Shown: positions 25,654 through 35,750, numbered from the stretch's first letter. The stretch: DNA of 64,000 nucleotides from Lysinibacillus agricola (GCF_016638705.1 NZ_CP067341.1:3785501-3849500), one strand, 5' to 3'. Notes: generated from the letters alone by a model not told the origin. Numbers and translations: made by a program.

Positions 25654-26742
25654 TTGACACAACGTGCATACAATTTTAACGCAGGCCCATCTGCCCTACC
25701 ACTAGAAGTATTAGAAAAAGCCCAACAACAATTAGTAAACTTCCGTGACTCAGGCATGTCAATTATGGAAATGAGCCATCGCAGTGCCATTTTCGATGAA
25801 GTACATAATGAAGCAATTGCTTTATTGAAAAAGCTTTATGCTATCCCGGAAAACTATGAAGTCCTTTTCCTACAAGGCGGCGCTAGTCTTCAATTTACAA
25901 TGATACCGATGAACTTCCTACAGGCCGATCAAAAAGCAAGCTACGTATTATCAGGTTCATGGTCTGAAAAAGCATTCAAAGAGGCTAAATTCTTTGGTAC
26001 GCCCGTAGAAGCTGCTAGTACAAAAGAAAATCAATACCGTAATATCCCAGCTTTAGCAAACATTCAATTTAACGAAGAGGATGCATATGTGCATATCACT
26101 TCAAATAATACAATTTACGGCACACAATGGAAGGAATTCCCTGAAACAAAAAATGTACCGTTAGTTGCGGATATGTCTAGTGATATTCTTTCTAAACCAA
26201 TTGATGTAAGTAAATTTGGTCTTATTTATGCAGGGGCTCAAAAAAATCTTGGTCCATCTGGTGTAACAGTAGTCATTATTCGCAAAGATTTGTTAGAGAA
26301 AGCGAATAAAAACATTCCTACAATGTTAAAATATTCAACGCATGCCGATAGTAACTCTTTATACAATACACCTCCAACTTTTGGTATTTATATGTTAGGT
26401 GAAGTATTAAAATGGGTAGAATCAAAAGGCGGCGTTGCTGCAATTGCCAAGCATAACGAGTTGAAAGCAAAAGTAATTTATGATGCCATTGACAATAGCA
26501 ACGGATTCTATAAAGGCCATGCAACAACTGAAAGCCGTTCTTTAATGAACATTACTTTCCGTGTTGCTGATGAAGAGCTTGAAAAACAATTCCTTGCTGA
26601 AGCAAAAGCAGCAGGATTTGTTGGACTAAATGGACACCGTTCTGTAGGCGGCTGCCGTGCTTCTACTTATAACGCTGTACCTTTAGAGGCTTGTGAAGCA
26701 TTACGTGACTTTATGGTAGCTTTCCAACAAAAACATCAATAA
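25654..26742 (+). CDS. serC: Phosphoserine aminotransferase
   Basis: PLP enzyme of serine synthesis: transfers an amino group from glutamate to 3-phosphohydroxypyruvate. 362 residues. It opens with the typical YNFNAGPSALPLEVLE, then RDSGMSIMEMSHRS, and the PLP lysine in GAQKNLGPSG (about residue 197). The C-terminus has NITFRV and GHRSVGGCRASTYNA, the family phosphate-binding end. Start is a TTG nine bases after AAGGAG. Monocistronic with a strong terminator and an unusually long upstream region. Confidence 0.97.
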   Translation: MTQRAYNFNAGPSALPLEVLEKAQQQLVNFRDSGMSIMEMSHRSAIFDEVHNEAIALLKKLYAIPENYEVLFLQGGASLQFTMIPMNFLQADQKASYVLSGSWSEKAFKEAKFFGTPVEAASTKENQYRNIPALANIQFNEEDAYVHITSNNTIYGTQWKEFPETKNVPLVADMSSDILSKPIDVSKFGLIYAGAQKNLGPSGVTVVIIRKDLLEKANKNIPTMLKYSTHADSNSLYNTPPTFGIYMLGEVLKWVESKGGVAAIAKHNELKAKVIYDAIDNSNGFYKGHATTESRSLMNITFRVADEELEKQFLAEAKAAGFVGLNGHRSVGGCRASTYNAVPLEACEALRDFMVAFQQKHQ

Positions 26743-26750
26743 TTAGAAGA

Positions 26751-26792
26751 AAAAGACGAATGATTCCTTATCGTAATCATTCGTCTTTTTTA
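26751..26792 (+). terminator. Terminator of serC
   Basis: 15-bp stem AAAAGACGAATGATT (26751-26765) / AATCATTCGTCTTTT (26775-26789), then T. Confidence 0.95.
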
Positions 26793-26870
26793 TTAGATAT
26801 AACCTTTAGCAACACTGGAAGCTCCTCTGCATAAAATTGACGCTATTCGTAGAGTAGCTTAGTTATTATA

Positions 26871-26924
26871 AAAGGGATAGTCCCAGGTGAAACTTCACTT
26901 GGAGCTACCCCTTTTTCTAGTATT
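26871..26924 (-). terminator. Imperfect terminator of the znu-zur operon
   Basis: AAAAGGGATAGTCCCAGGTGAA pairs imperfectly with TTCACTTGGAGCTACCCCTTTT (centre near 26897), about 45 bases after the zur stop on the minus strand. Confidence 0.6.
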
Positions 26925-26967
26925 GTCATTGAAAATTTACAATAGTAAAAACTCAAACGAAATTAAT

Positions 26968-27390
26968 TTACAAAGCTTCATGCTTACAATCTGGACACTT
27001 ACCATAAATCTCAAATTTATGATTTTCAATTTCATAGTCTGGCAGCTTTTCTCCAAGCATTTCCATAGGGCAGAGATTTAGCTCCTTAACATTGCCACAG
27101 TCCATACAAATAAAATGATGGTGATGATGTTCAGATTCGCAATGCATACGGAAATTCCGTTCCCCAGATAACTCAGTTTCTTCTAGTATTCCAAGCTTCA
27201 CAAACGTTGCTAGGTTGCGATAGATTGTATCAAAACTCATACCTGGAAAATCTTTTTTCAAAACATCTAATAAATCTCGAGCCGTTAAATATTTATCTGT
27301 TGCTGCAAACATATCTAATATTAATTCCCGCTTATCTGTTTTTTTAAAGCCGTTCTCTTTTAAAATTTCCCACGCTCTTGAAACATTCAC
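26968..27390 (-). CDS. zur: Zinc uptake regulator (Fur family)
   Basis: 140 residues. An N-terminal winged helix ([23 protein letters not shown]) is followed by a metal-sensing half with [12 protein letters not shown] (Cys95, Cys98) and CPDC (Cys132, Cys135), the structural zinc site. The LSGE..F and HKFEIYG segments are very like B. subtilis Zur. With zinc bound it should repress the uptake genes. It overlaps the permease gene by four bases (ATGA), so it is the last gene of the znuC-znuB-zur operon and probably represses that operon through the box at 29030. Confidence 0.93.
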   Translation of the reverse strand: MNVSRAWEILKENGFKKTDKRELILDMFAATDKYLTARDLLDVLKKDFPGMSFDTIYRNLATFVKLGILEETELSGERNFRMHCESEHHHHHFICMDCGNVKELNLCPMEMLGEKLPDYEIENHKFEIYGKCPDCKHEAL

Positions 27391-28250
27391 TGTGCTACCT
27401 CCTCTTGCTTTGCAGCCATTCTAAATACTAATTTTTTTCCTAGTATTACAAGTAACAAAATTAAGATAGAAGTGACGACAATTGTACCACCAGGTGCTAA
27501 ATCTAAATAAAAAGCACTGACTAGACCGATCAACACAGCCGTTTCGCCAAAGACAATTGCATAGATGATTGTTTGCTTAAAGCCCTTTGCAAGTCGCATT
27601 GCAGCAGCTACTGGTAACGTCATCAGTGAGGACACTAGTAAAATACCTACGATACGCATACTTGCAGCAATAACAAGTGCTGTCACAATCATAAATAAGA
27701 GATGAATCCAACGTGCAGGTAAACCGCTAGCTTTTGCATATTCCTCGTCAAAAGATAAAACAAAAAGCTCCTTAAAAAATAACAACAAAAAGATAATGAC
27801 AACGGCAGCAATTCCCACCACTACCCATAAATCCTGACGTGACACAGCTGACACTGAACCAAATAAATAGCTCATTAAATCCGTGCTAAAGCCACTTGCA
27901 AGTGAGATAAAAATAGCACTAATACCAATCCCACCTGACATAATAATTGGAATAGCAAGCTCTTCATAGTGCTTATATAAACGTCTAAGACGCTCAATTA
28001 AAATCGAACCACTGACAGAGGCAAGTATGCCTAAATAAATTGGATTTAGCATTGCCAAGGCTGTAACAGATTGGCTGATATATAAGCTTCCCGCTATACC
28101 TGCGAGTGTCACATGTGACAAGGCATCTGCAATAAGCGAAAGCCTGCGAACGACAATAAAAACACCTAGCAGCGGTGCCAATATGCCAATTAATAGCCCA
28201 GAGAAAAAGGCATTTTGTAAAAATTCATAGTTAAAAATTGCTTCAATCAT
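27387..28250 (-). CDS. znuB: Zinc ABC transporter permease
   Basis: 287 residues, about eight membrane helices; ABC-3 family permease with [25 protein letters not shown] near residue 30 and a DLAPGGTIV segment near the end. The frame extends to 28298, but GAAGGAG stands before the ATG at 28250. It imports zinc (possibly manganese) with the ATPase encoded 14 bases upstream. The solute-binding protein gene is missing from this operon and must be elsewhere. Confidence 0.93.
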   Translation of the reverse strand: MIEAIFNYEFLQNAFFSGLLIGILAPLLGVFIVVRRLSLIADALSHVTLAGIAGSLYISQSVTALAMLNPIYLGILASVSGSILIERLRRLYKHYEELAIPIIMSGGIGISAIFISLASGFSTDLMSYLFGSVSAVSRQDLWVVVGIAAVVIIFLLLFFKELFVLSFDEEYAKASGLPARWIHLLFMIVTALVIAASMRIVGILLVSSLMTLPVAAAMRLAKGFKQTIIYAIVFGETAVLIGLVSAFYLDLAPGGTIVVTSILILLLVILGKKLVFRMAAKQEEVAQ

Positions 28251-28264
28251 TGCGCCTTCTCCTT

Positions 28265-29011
28265 CTAGTGAATCTTTCTCACAGAATGGCCATACCAAGC
28301 ATCGAGCGCATCCTGAGAAATTGTATCAAATTCATTTTTGTAACCATGGAAGTGTATAGTTTGATTTAAACATGCTACATGACTGATGCGGTTCGACACT
28401 GTATCAACATCATGTGTAACAAGAATCATTGTAATTCCCTGTTCCCGATTCAATTTCGCCAGCATATCATAAAATGACTGCACATTCTCATGATCAATGC
28501 CGACAGTTGGTTCATCTAATATTAGTAGCATCGGTTCACTGACTAAGGCTCTTGCAATAAAGACACGTTGCTGTTGCCCACCGGATAATTCACCAATATT
28601 ACGATTCATAAAGGCTTCCATTCCAACAGCTTTTAATGCTTCTTGTACTTTTCCTTTGGCATCTCGTCCAGGTCTTTTAAATAGTCCTATTTTTTTTGAT
28701 AATCCACTTTTCACTACCTCTTGGACGGTTGCTGGAAATCCTGAATTGAAGGCATTGGATTTTTGTGACACATACCCTATCCATTCACGATGCTTGAAAG
28801 TTGAACTTGGTTCACCAAATAGCTTTATTTCTCCAGACATTGGTTTTAATAACCCTAATATAATTTTTAATAATGTAGATTTCCCTGAACCGTTCGGACC
28901 GAGAAGTGCTAAAAAATCTCCCTCTTCTACACGAAAAGAGATATTTTTTAATACTTGCGTATAGTCATATTGAAATGACACGTTTTCAATGTTAATTAAT
29001 GATTTTTTCAT
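28265..29011 (-). CDS. znuC: Zinc ABC transporter ATP-binding protein
   Basis: 248 residues. Walker A GPNGSGKST (38-46), Q-loop YVSQKSNAF, signature LSGGQQQR, Walker B LLILDEPT and switch His in VTHD. First gene of the operon. Upstream lies a good promoter and a Zur-box-like dyad. Metal specificity is inferred from the zur partner. Confidence 0.93.
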   Translation of the reverse strand: MKKSLINIENVSFQYDYTQVLKNISFRVEEGDFLALLGPNGSGKSTLLKIILGLLKPMSGEIKLFGEPSSTFKHREWIGYVSQKSNAFNSGFPATVQEVVKSGLSKKIGLFKRPGRDAKGKVQEALKAVGMEAFMNRNIGELSGGQQQRVFIARALVSEPMLLILDEPTVGIDHENVQSFYDMLAKLNREQGITMILVTHDVDTVSNRISHVACLNQTIHFHGYKNEFDTISQDALDAWYGHSVRKIH

Positions 29012-29029
29012 GCATCATCGCTTCTTTCT

Positions 29030-29050
29030 AATTCAAAATCATTACGATTT
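29030..29050 (-). promoter_or_regulatory. Putative Zur box
   Basis: On the minus strand: AAATCGTAAT-G-ATTTTGAATT. The left half matches the Bacillus Zur consensus AAATCGTAATNATTACGATTT fully and the right half partly. It lies just downstream of the predicted transcription start, fitting repression. Confidence 0.6.
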
Positions 29051-29060
29051 ACAAGTTGTA

Positions 29061-29089
29061 AGTATAAATGAAAGTACCGTTTTTGTAAA
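29061..29089 (-). promoter_or_regulatory. Promoter of znuC-znuB-zur
   Basis: TTTACA, 17-base spacer, TATACT on the minus strand, about 50 bases before znuC. Confidence 0.65.
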
Positions 29090-29125
29090 GAGAATAAAAT
29101 TGCTATTCTACTGTTTAATGTTCTA

Positions 29126-29290
29126 ATAACAAGTTTCGAACCATTTAGATGTCTCTTTTGGCTGATCATAGTCTACACAAAGATTTTTATTTGAATCACG
29201 CTGTTTGTCATAGGCATTGATTCTAACACTTTTAAAGTAAGGGTTTTCATAGCTGTCACGGCGTTCACAAGAAGGGTTTCGTTTCAAGAA
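29126..29290 (-). pseudogene. Possible gene fragment upstream of yqfT
   Basis: A minus-strand frame ends here with KRNPSCERRDSYENP, YFKSVRINAYDKQRDSNKN and LCVDYDQPKETSKWFETCY. The residue mix looks like a real protein tail, but no start with a ribosome site is available and the frame runs back under the yqfT start. Could be a remnant or chance. Confidence 0.3.
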
Positions 29291-29319
29291 ACTAAACAAC
29301 TTTAAAAGGGGGATTGGCT

Positions 29320-29556
29320 TTGAGTATTCAATTTTTGCAGCAATTAGCACAAAGTAGTGATAAGGAAGTTGTTGCAATTGCTCGTGCTGAAGGATTTGAA
29401 ATTACTACTTCTGAAGTAAAAAAACTTCGGCCTTATTTAGAGCAGTTCTCATTTTCTTGGCTCTTTTTAGGTATTCCGAAAGATATACTTGTAGAGGTTG
29501 AAGCTGTTTTAGGTAGAAAGCGTTCTAGACAACTAATCGCATTGTTTACTAAATAG
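29320..29556 (+). CDS. yqfT: DUF2624 protein (YqfT-like)
   Basis: 78 residues from the TTG at 29320, seven bases after AGGGGG; an earlier in-frame TTG (29314) is too close to the SD. Small soluble helical protein: SIQFLQQLAQSSDKE, ITTSEVKKLRPYLEQ, FLGIPKDILVEVEAVLG. DUF2624 members lie next to nfo in Bacillales, as here, although here the two genes converge. Function unknown. Confidence 0.82.
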   Translation: MSIQFLQQLAQSSDKEVVAIARAEGFEITTSEVKKLRPYLEQFSFSWLFLGIPKDILVEVEAVLGRKRSRQLIALFTK

Positions 29557-29560
29557 AAAA

Positions 29561-29602
29561 AAGCCCGAAAATCAGTACTTATGCTAGCTGATTTCGGGCT
29601 AT
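29561..29602. terminator. Bidirectional terminator between yqfT and nfo
   Basis: AAGCCCGAAAATCAG (29561-29575) pairs with CTGATTTCGGGCT (29588-29600), A-rich before and T-rich after. Confidence 0.9.
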
Positions 29603-29608
29603 TTATTT

Positions 29609-30502
29609 CTATCCTCTTAGAGCATCGATTAACTCAGGTTTAAACTCTCCGTTATGGAGCATCTCAATCTCATGTTTATATGGAGCCGATTTTGATTTGG
29701 CATCACTATTTAATGCGACATATGGTGTTTCTAGGATTTTAGGAATCTCCATTAATTGTGGATGATGAACAACATAGTTTAATGCGTCAAAGCCAATATG
29801 GCCGAATCCTATATTTTCGTGACGGTCTTTTCCTGCACCACGAACATTTTTTGAATCATTGATATGCAAGACTTTGATACGATCAACACCTATTAATTTA
29901 TCAAACTCATTTAATACGCCATCAAAATCTTCTACAATATTGTAGCCAGCATCATGAGTATGGCATGTATCAAAGCATACTGAAAGACGCTCATTATGTG
30001 TTACGCCATCTATAATTTTAGCAAGCTCTTCAAAGGAACGACCACATTCAGTTCCCTTCCCCGCCATTGTCTCTAATGCGATTTGTACAGGATAATCCTG
30101 TGATAGCACTTCATTTAAACCTTCAATAATCTTGGCAATGCCTGCGTCTGCTCCCGCACCTACATGGGCACCTGGATGCAAAACAATTTGTGTTGCTTCC
30201 AACGCCGCAGTACGTTCGATTTCAGTCTGTAAAAAATCTACACCAAGACGGAAAGTTTCAGGCTTTTCCGTATTCGCAATATTGATAATGTATGGAGCAT
30301 GGACAACAATATTTGTCATGCCATGCTCTTTCATGTGTAGTAAACCGTTCATAATATTGAGGTCAGCAATTGCCTTACGACGAGTGTTTTGTGGTGCTCC
30401 TGTATAAATCATAAAGGTATTTGCCCCATATGAAAGGGCCTCTTTACTTGATCCGAGCAGCATTTCTTTTCCGCTCATTGAAACATGTGATCCAAGTAGC
30501 AT
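29609..30502 (-). CDS. nfo: Endonuclease IV
   Basis: AP endonuclease for base-excision repair; cuts 5' of abasic sites. 297 residues, a TIM barrel with a trinuclear zinc site: [56 protein letters not shown] and LETPY. All family motifs are present. AAGGAGG precedes the ATG, and that SD overlaps the stop codon that the helicase gene upstream would have if its early stop were absent. Cotranscribed with cshB, as in B. subtilis (yqfR-yqfS). Confidence 0.97.
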   Translation of the reverse strand: MLLGSHVSMSGKEMLLGSSKEALSYGANTFMIYTGAPQNTRRKAIADLNIMNGLLHMKEHGMTNIVVHAPYIINIANTEKPETFRLGVDFLQTEIERTAALEATQIVLHPGAHVGAGADAGIAKIIEGLNEVLSQDYPVQIALETMAGKGTECGRSFEELAKIIDGVTHNERLSVCFDTCHTHDAGYNIVEDFDGVLNEFDKLIGVDRIKVLHINDSKNVRGAGKDRHENIGFGHIGFDALNYVVHHPQLMEIPKILETPYVALNSDAKSKSAPYKHEIEMLHNGEFKPELIDALRG

Positions 30503-30553
30503 TTGAATGCCTCCTTATTTTTTACCGCGAGCTTTTAAGCGACGTTCACGTTT

Positions 30554-31816
30554 TTAATTTTTTTCCATTTCCCATTTCATATTACGCTTGTAGCCTGGTT
30601 TTACTTTTTTCGGCTTACGAACTAATGCTTTTGCTTTCACATCGATTTCATTTTCATGCTTCACACGATTTTTACGTGCATGGCGATCTTTTAGTTCAGA
30701 CCACTCGCCATCTTTTACATCTTTTTGAACCAATGGAATGCCCATTTTTTCAATACGTACTACTGCATCCTCATCTGATGGTTCAAACAATGTAATTGCA
30801 GTTCCTTTATTTCCTGCACGCGCTGTACGTCCTACACGATGGATAAAGAATTCTAAGTCCTCTGGAATTTCATAGTTGATGACGTGTGAAATTCCTTGAA
30901 TATCAATACCACGTGCTGCAAGATCTGTTGCAACGATATATTGATAGTCCAAATCACGAATTTGTTTCATCATCTTCTTACGATCACGTGGACTTAAATC
31001 ACCGTGTATTTGACCACAGCGAATCCCGTTTTCATTTAAAAAGCCCGCTACGTGCTCAGCTGTTTTACGTGTATTGGTAAAAATCACAGCTAAAAACGGG
31101 TTTATCCCTTCAATAACATCCAATAAACGTTTGTTTCGTGATTTAGAACGCACTGGTACAAGAACAAAGTCAATTCCTTCTGCGACTGGGCGTTTATCAT
31201 TCATTTGGATATGAACAGGTGCGTCCATATATTTTTTTAAGAAAGGCTGAAGTTTTTCTGGAATTGTTGCTGAGAATACATACATTTCAAGCTTTTCTGG
31301 CATTTGGGAGGCGAAACCATCGATTTCCTCTATAAAGCCCATATCGAAGGCTAAATCTGCCTCGTCGACAACTAAAATTGGCGCAGTATGCACAAATAAC
31401 GCTTGCGCTGAAACGAGATCACGAATACGTCCTGGCGTTCCAACAACAATTTGTGGTTGCGTTTTTAACTTATCAATGGAGCGTTGTTTGTCCGTACCCC
31501 CAATAAATAGTTTCGCTTGAATAGTTGTTCCTTCTATTAATTGATTTAACGCATCAAAAATTTGCTGAGCAAGCTCACGTGTAGGTGACGTAATAACAGC
31601 TTGTACTTCCTGCTTGTCAGGATTAATGCGTTGCACAATTGGAATTAAAAAACTATGTGTTTTTCCCGTCCCTGTATGTGCTTGTCCGATTGCACTCTTC
31701 CCTTTTAGTATTAGCGGAATAATTTCCTTTTGAATCGGCGTTGGTTCTGTGAAGCCAAGTTTTACAATTGCGTCCTGCAAAAATGGCTGAAAATTATAAT
31801 CAGTATATTTTGACAT
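30554..31816 (-). CDS. cshB: DEAD-box RNA helicase CshB, slightly shortened
   Basis: 420 residues with motifs in order: Q motif (TEPTPIQKEI), AHTGTGKT, PTRELAQQ, TPGR, VDEADLAF, SAT, and HRVGRTARAG near residue 330. A basic tail follows. The gene order with nfo points to CshB (YqfR), a cold-linked ribosome and mRNA helicase. The frame stops at an ochre (30554-30556) after MEKN, yet continues in phase for 12 basic codons (KRERRLKARGKK) to a TAA at 30515 embedded in the nfo SD. I infer a recent nonsense change removing a short basic tail. AGGAGG precedes the ATG. Confidence 0.93.
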   Translation of the reverse strand: MSKYTDYNFQPFLQDAIVKLGFTEPTPIQKEIIPLILKGKSAIGQAHTGTGKTHSFLIPIVQRINPDKQEVQAVITSPTRELAQQIFDALNQLIEGTTIQAKLFIGGTDKQRSIDKLKTQPQIVVGTPGRIRDLVSAQALFVHTAPILVVDEADLAFDMGFIEEIDGFASQMPEKLEMYVFSATIPEKLQPFLKKYMDAPVHIQMNDKRPVAEGIDFVLVPVRSKSRNKRLLDVIEGINPFLAVIFTNTRKTAEHVAGFLNENGIRCGQIHGDLSPRDRKKMMKQIRDLDYQYIVATDLAARGIDIQGISHVINYEIPEDLEFFIHRVGRTARAGNKGTAITLFEPSDEDAVVRIEKMGIPLVQKDVKDGEWSELKDRHARKNRVKHENEIDVKAKALVRKPKKVKPGYKRNMKWEMEKN

Positions 31817-32108
31817 AATTCGTTCCTCCTAACATCTTTCCCATTGTATCATGATTCGAACTTAAGGTATATTAACGTCCTATTATCTCAAGTTTGAACA
31901 TTATTTTATACTTTAATCATATCTGTAGCGAAGCACTTATCAAAGTTACTCGAAATACTGTTAATATGCAATAAAAAAAGCGCTGCAATATCGTAGAAAA
32001 AAGCTAAGTATTAGTATTTTTTATGTCAATTTATTGATAACTAATGATTTGAAGAATTACCACATGTTATGATGAAAAATGTAAGATACTATAGGAGGTT
32101 GATTTATC

Positions 32109-33164
32109 ATGAAAGCAGCAAGATGGTATAAAGCAAAAGACATCCGTGTTGAAAACATTGAAGAACCTGTAATTGCACCTGGAAAAGTGAAAATTAAAGT
32201 ACATTGGACAGGGATTTGTGGTAGTGATTTACATGAATACGCAGCTGGACCAATCTTTATTCCCGTGGAACAACCTCATTATGTAAGTAAAGATATTGCC
32301 CTAATTGTTATGGGACATGAGTTCTCAGGTGAAATAGTAGAAGTTGGCGAAGGAGTTACAAAAGTACAAGTTGGAGATCCTGTTGTTGTTGAACCAATAC
32401 TTGCATGTGGCGAATGTGCTGCTTGTAAAAAAGGTAAGTACAATATTTGTAAGCATTTAGGATTCCACGGTCTTTCTGGTGGTGGCGGAGGATTCTCTGA
32501 ATATACAATGGTAGATGAAAAAATGGTACACAAAATGCCAGAGGGTCTTTCCTATGAACAAGGTGCACTTGTTGAACCTGCAGCAGTAGCATTACATGCA
32601 GTTCGTCAAAGTAAACTAAAAGCTGGTGATAAAGCAGCTGTCTTTGGAGTTGGGCCAATCGGGCTTCTTGTTATCGAAGCATTGCGTGCAGCTGGAGCAG
32701 CTGAAATTTATGCAGTAGAGCTTTCAGAAGAACGTGCTGCCAAAGCTTTAGAGTTAGGCGCAACAGCAGTTATTAACCCTAAAAATGAAGATGCAGTAGC
32801 CCGCCTACATGAATTAACAGATGGTGGAGTAGATGTTGCATTTGAAGTAACAGGTGTCCCTGTAGTATTACAGCAAGCAATTGATTCTACAACATTTGAA
32901 GGTGAAACAATTATTGTCTCTATTTGGGAATCTGAGGCTTCTATTCTGCCTAACAATCTCGTACTAACAGAGCGTTCTGTAAAAGGTATTATTGCTTATC
33001 GCGATATTTTCCCTGCCGTTATGGAATTAATGAAACAAGGCTACTTCTCTGCTGAGAAACTTGTTACAAAACGTATTGTACTGGATGAAGTGGTAACAGA
33101 AGGCTTTGAAGCATTAATGAAAGAACGAAATCATATTAAAATCCTTGTAAATTCACAAGCATAA
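32109..33164 (+). CDS. bdhA: (R,R)-2,3-butanediol dehydrogenase / zinc alcohol dehydrogenase
   Basis: 351 residues, medium-chain dehydrogenase. Catalytic zinc residues CGSDLHEY and GHEFSGE, NAD-binding GVGPIGLLVIEAL, and GGGGGFSEY. Very like B. subtilis BdhA (KAARW, IFIPV, IVSIWE, KGIIAYRDIFPAV). Unlike my memory of the B. subtilis protein it has the full Cys loop CGECAACKKGKYNIC of a structural zinc. It interconverts acetoin and butanediol with NAD(H) in overflow metabolism. AGGAGG precedes the ATG. Monocistronic. Confidence 0.93.
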   Translation: MKAARWYKAKDIRVENIEEPVIAPGKVKIKVHWTGICGSDLHEYAAGPIFIPVEQPHYVSKDIALIVMGHEFSGEIVEVGEGVTKVQVGDPVVVEPILACGECAACKKGKYNICKHLGFHGLSGGGGGFSEYTMVDEKMVHKMPEGLSYEQGALVEPAAVALHAVRQSKLKAGDKAAVFGVGPIGLLVIEALRAAGAAEIYAVELSEERAAKALELGATAVINPKNEDAVARLHELTDGGVDVAFEVTGVPVVLQQAIDSTTFEGETIIVSIWESEASILPNNLVLTERSVKGIIAYRDIFPAVMELMKQGYFSAEKLVTKRIVLDEVVTEGFEALMKERNHIKILVNSQA

Positions 33165-33178
33165 TTGATTATATAGAG

Positions 33179-33213
33179 ACAGGTAGAGAAAATAGTTTCT
33201 CTACCTGTTTTTG
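33179..33213 (+). terminator. Terminator of bdhA
   Basis: Perfect 13-bp stem ACAGGTAGAGAAA (33179-33191) / TTTCTCTACCTGT (33196-33208), then T. Confidence 0.95.
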
Positions 33214-33373
33214 ATTTGTTATCGCACACGTGTTAATTAACTAAAATTATACAGTTTCTGGACAATTGAGGTCTCTATGACACATCAGGATTTCTTTCCC
33301 ACTGCACATTGTCTTTTAAACGAAACACTCACAAACGTAGTTGTTGTTAATGATTCCACTACAGTCCACTATC

Positions 33374-35034
33374 TTAAATTTTAAATTTATTGATTTCTTC
33401 CTTCACGGACACCGCTTCTTCACTTAATGACTTTGCAACTGCATTTATTTCTTGAATAGTTGCAGCTTGCTCCTCTATTGTCGATGCAATTGTTTCAGAT
33501 TGCTGTGCAGCTTGAATAGCAGAAGAAGACATTTCATTGACCGATGCTGCCATTTCTTCCGTACTCGCAGAAATTTGTTGTGTAGAAGCAGACACATCCT
33601 CGATTTGAGATGCCATATCACCAATCGCTTTTAAAATTCCATCGAAGGCATTTTGCGCATTTTGAATAAATGTGACACCCTCATCCACATTCAATACAGT
33701 TACACTTACTGCCTTTTCTACTTCCATCGTTTCTTGCTGAATAAGTGCGATTACATCCACTATTTGGTTGGCAGATGCTTTAGATTCCTCTGCTAATTTG
33801 CGTACTTCATCAGCCACGACTGCGAAGCCTTTACCATGCTCTCCTGCACGAGCCGCCTCAATTGCAGCATTTAGTGCTAGAAGATTTGTTTGCTATTAAC
33901 GACTTCAGCCGATTGTGTGCTTAGCTTCTTAATACGTTCATTTGTTGTATTTGAAGATTGTTGGATAGTCGACATTTGGTTTTCTGCGACATGCAACGTT
34001 TTTTCACCATCATTTGCAATAGATTGTGTGTCTACTGCCTTAGAAAGAAGCATTTGAGTAGCCTCTGCAATACGTTGAACACCTTGGGCTGTTTCATCCA
34101 TTGCTATCGAACTTTCACGACCAGTAGTAGCTGCTTGATTATCACTGGTTGCCATTCCCTCTACAAGGTTTGCAATATCATGAGAAGAATGTGAAATTTC
34201 GTCTGTACTTGCTGCTAATTGTTCAGCTGCTGATGTTGTATGCTCAACATTTGCGGTCATGCTATGTATAAGTGAATGTAAATTAGACTTCATCAAATTA
34301 AAAGAATCTGCTAAATCTTTAATTTCATCCTTTGTTCTGACTTCAATATCCTTTTGACATAAATCTCCTTTAGCAATTACCTTTGCTGCTGAAGTTAGCT
34401 TATTGACAGGAACAACGATGGAACGTGCGAATACAATCCCAACTACTATACAAATAATTAAAATAATGCAGAACATCCATAAGAACCACTGCTTATTATC
34501 ATCAATAAGCTTTTCAACATTTGTTAATGAATTTTGTATTTCTGTAATGTTTTCTTGCTGGAACATATCTACTTTTTCATTAATCTCAACTGATGTAGTA
34601 TCAAATTTTAGCATAATTTTATTCCCTAGCTCTGGTCCACCTTGAATATAGCTATTAGCCATTTTCTGGCCAGTGCTATAATACTCATCAAACGCTACTT
34701 TAATCCCATCTAATCTTTCCTGATATTTCGGATGCAAATTTTTCAGTTGCTCCAAATCCTGATAAAAAATTTTGCTATATTTTTCTGCTTGCTCAAATCC
34801 ATCATCTAAATTATTGAGTGCTCTTGTGGCTCTAATATCCGTCAAATATTGCTGAACCTGTACAACCGACAACTTCATCTCATCTGCTAGTAACGTCGTT
34901 TGAAGTGTTTTTTCTTTTATTAAATGTACTTGCTCTTGTTGGGATTTGGCATTTTGTTGTTGAAGAATCCCCATAATTAAAACTAATAATACAATAAGAC
35001 CAAATGACACTATACTTCTAACTTTAATTGTCAC
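33374..35034 (-). pseudogene. Methyl-accepting chemotaxis protein, frame broken at the signalling tip
   Basis: The first part (35034-33877) encodes an N-terminal helix, a ~150-residue four-helix sensor, a second helix (WFLWMFCIILIICIVVGIVF), a HAMP domain and half of the cytoplasmic coiled coil, ending [12 protein letters not shown]. The second part (about 33886-33374) continues in another frame with [20 protein letters not shown] and [16 protein letters not shown]. At the junction GTTAATAG is followed directly by CAAACAAATCTT; compared with the universal tip (about [19 protein letters not shown]) roughly 19 bases are missing. This removes the receptor hairpin approach and shifts the frame. 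Ligand unknown. Confidence 0.88.
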
Positions 35035-35079
35035 AGTATCCCCCCTATTTTTAACCTCTGCTATTTTAGTCTAACAAAA

Positions 35080-35423
35080 GGATCATCACCATAACGTGTG
35101 GTTGATTTCCGTTCCGACTGGGCGCTTTGTTGCTGTCGCTTCGCTTTCGCACAGATAAAATATTGTTGCTGTCGCTTCGCTTTCGCACAGATAAAATATT
35201 GTTGCTGTCGCTTCGCTTTCGCACAGATAAAATATTGTTGCTGTCGCTTCGCTTTCGCACAGAGCAAAGCTTCCTGGGGGCGTCCGATGAGCCGCTTCAC
35301 TCGCGTTGCTCTCGCTCCAAGGTCTCATCTGTGACGCTAATCCCCAAGGAGTCGCCCAGCCTCCACTCCAATCAACTTATATATATGGCATACGTTTTCA
35401 TCCACAACTTTTGGTGATGAGCC
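35080..35423 (+). repeat. Repeat family A, copy 4
   Basis: Left GGATCATCACCATAACGTG, inner TTGATTTCCGTTCCGACTGG, three 36-bp units plus 26 bases (35129-35262), GGGGGCGTCCGATGAGCC, inner right GCCCAGCCTCCACTCCAATC, outer right TTGGTGATGAGCC. Complete copy between the divergent chemotaxis and yqfQ genes. Confidence 0.9.
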
Positions 35424-35750
35424 TAACAAAAACATATTAACAATTTATTTACATAAATGTAATACATATTAATTTGCTAACTTCAAAAATCACCATTTTC
35501 TATGGTGCATACACAACATTATACCTTTGCAAAGAGTAGGAAAAGTGAAAAATATATGTAGTTTTTAAGAATTTTCCCTACTTATTGACTACATCTGAAA
35601 TGAGTAATAATTACGTGGATATAAAGGGATACCTTCACAATCGCCTTAGTTGTTTAATTGTGTGTGTCGAACGCTAACATAACCCTCTGCATATCATATC
35701 TATAATCAGGTATGTCATCAATGTCAAACAACTATTGAAAGGAGATCGTT
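35424..35750. other. Region upstream of yqfQ
   Basis: About 330 AT-rich bases with no open frame that looks real. It should contain the yqfQ promoter; none stands out clearly. Confidence 0.4.

Noticed and set aside
28497..28964. 155-residue plus-strand frame opposite znuC
   Set aside because: Antisense shadow of a clear ABC ATPase gene with all motifs on the minus strand.
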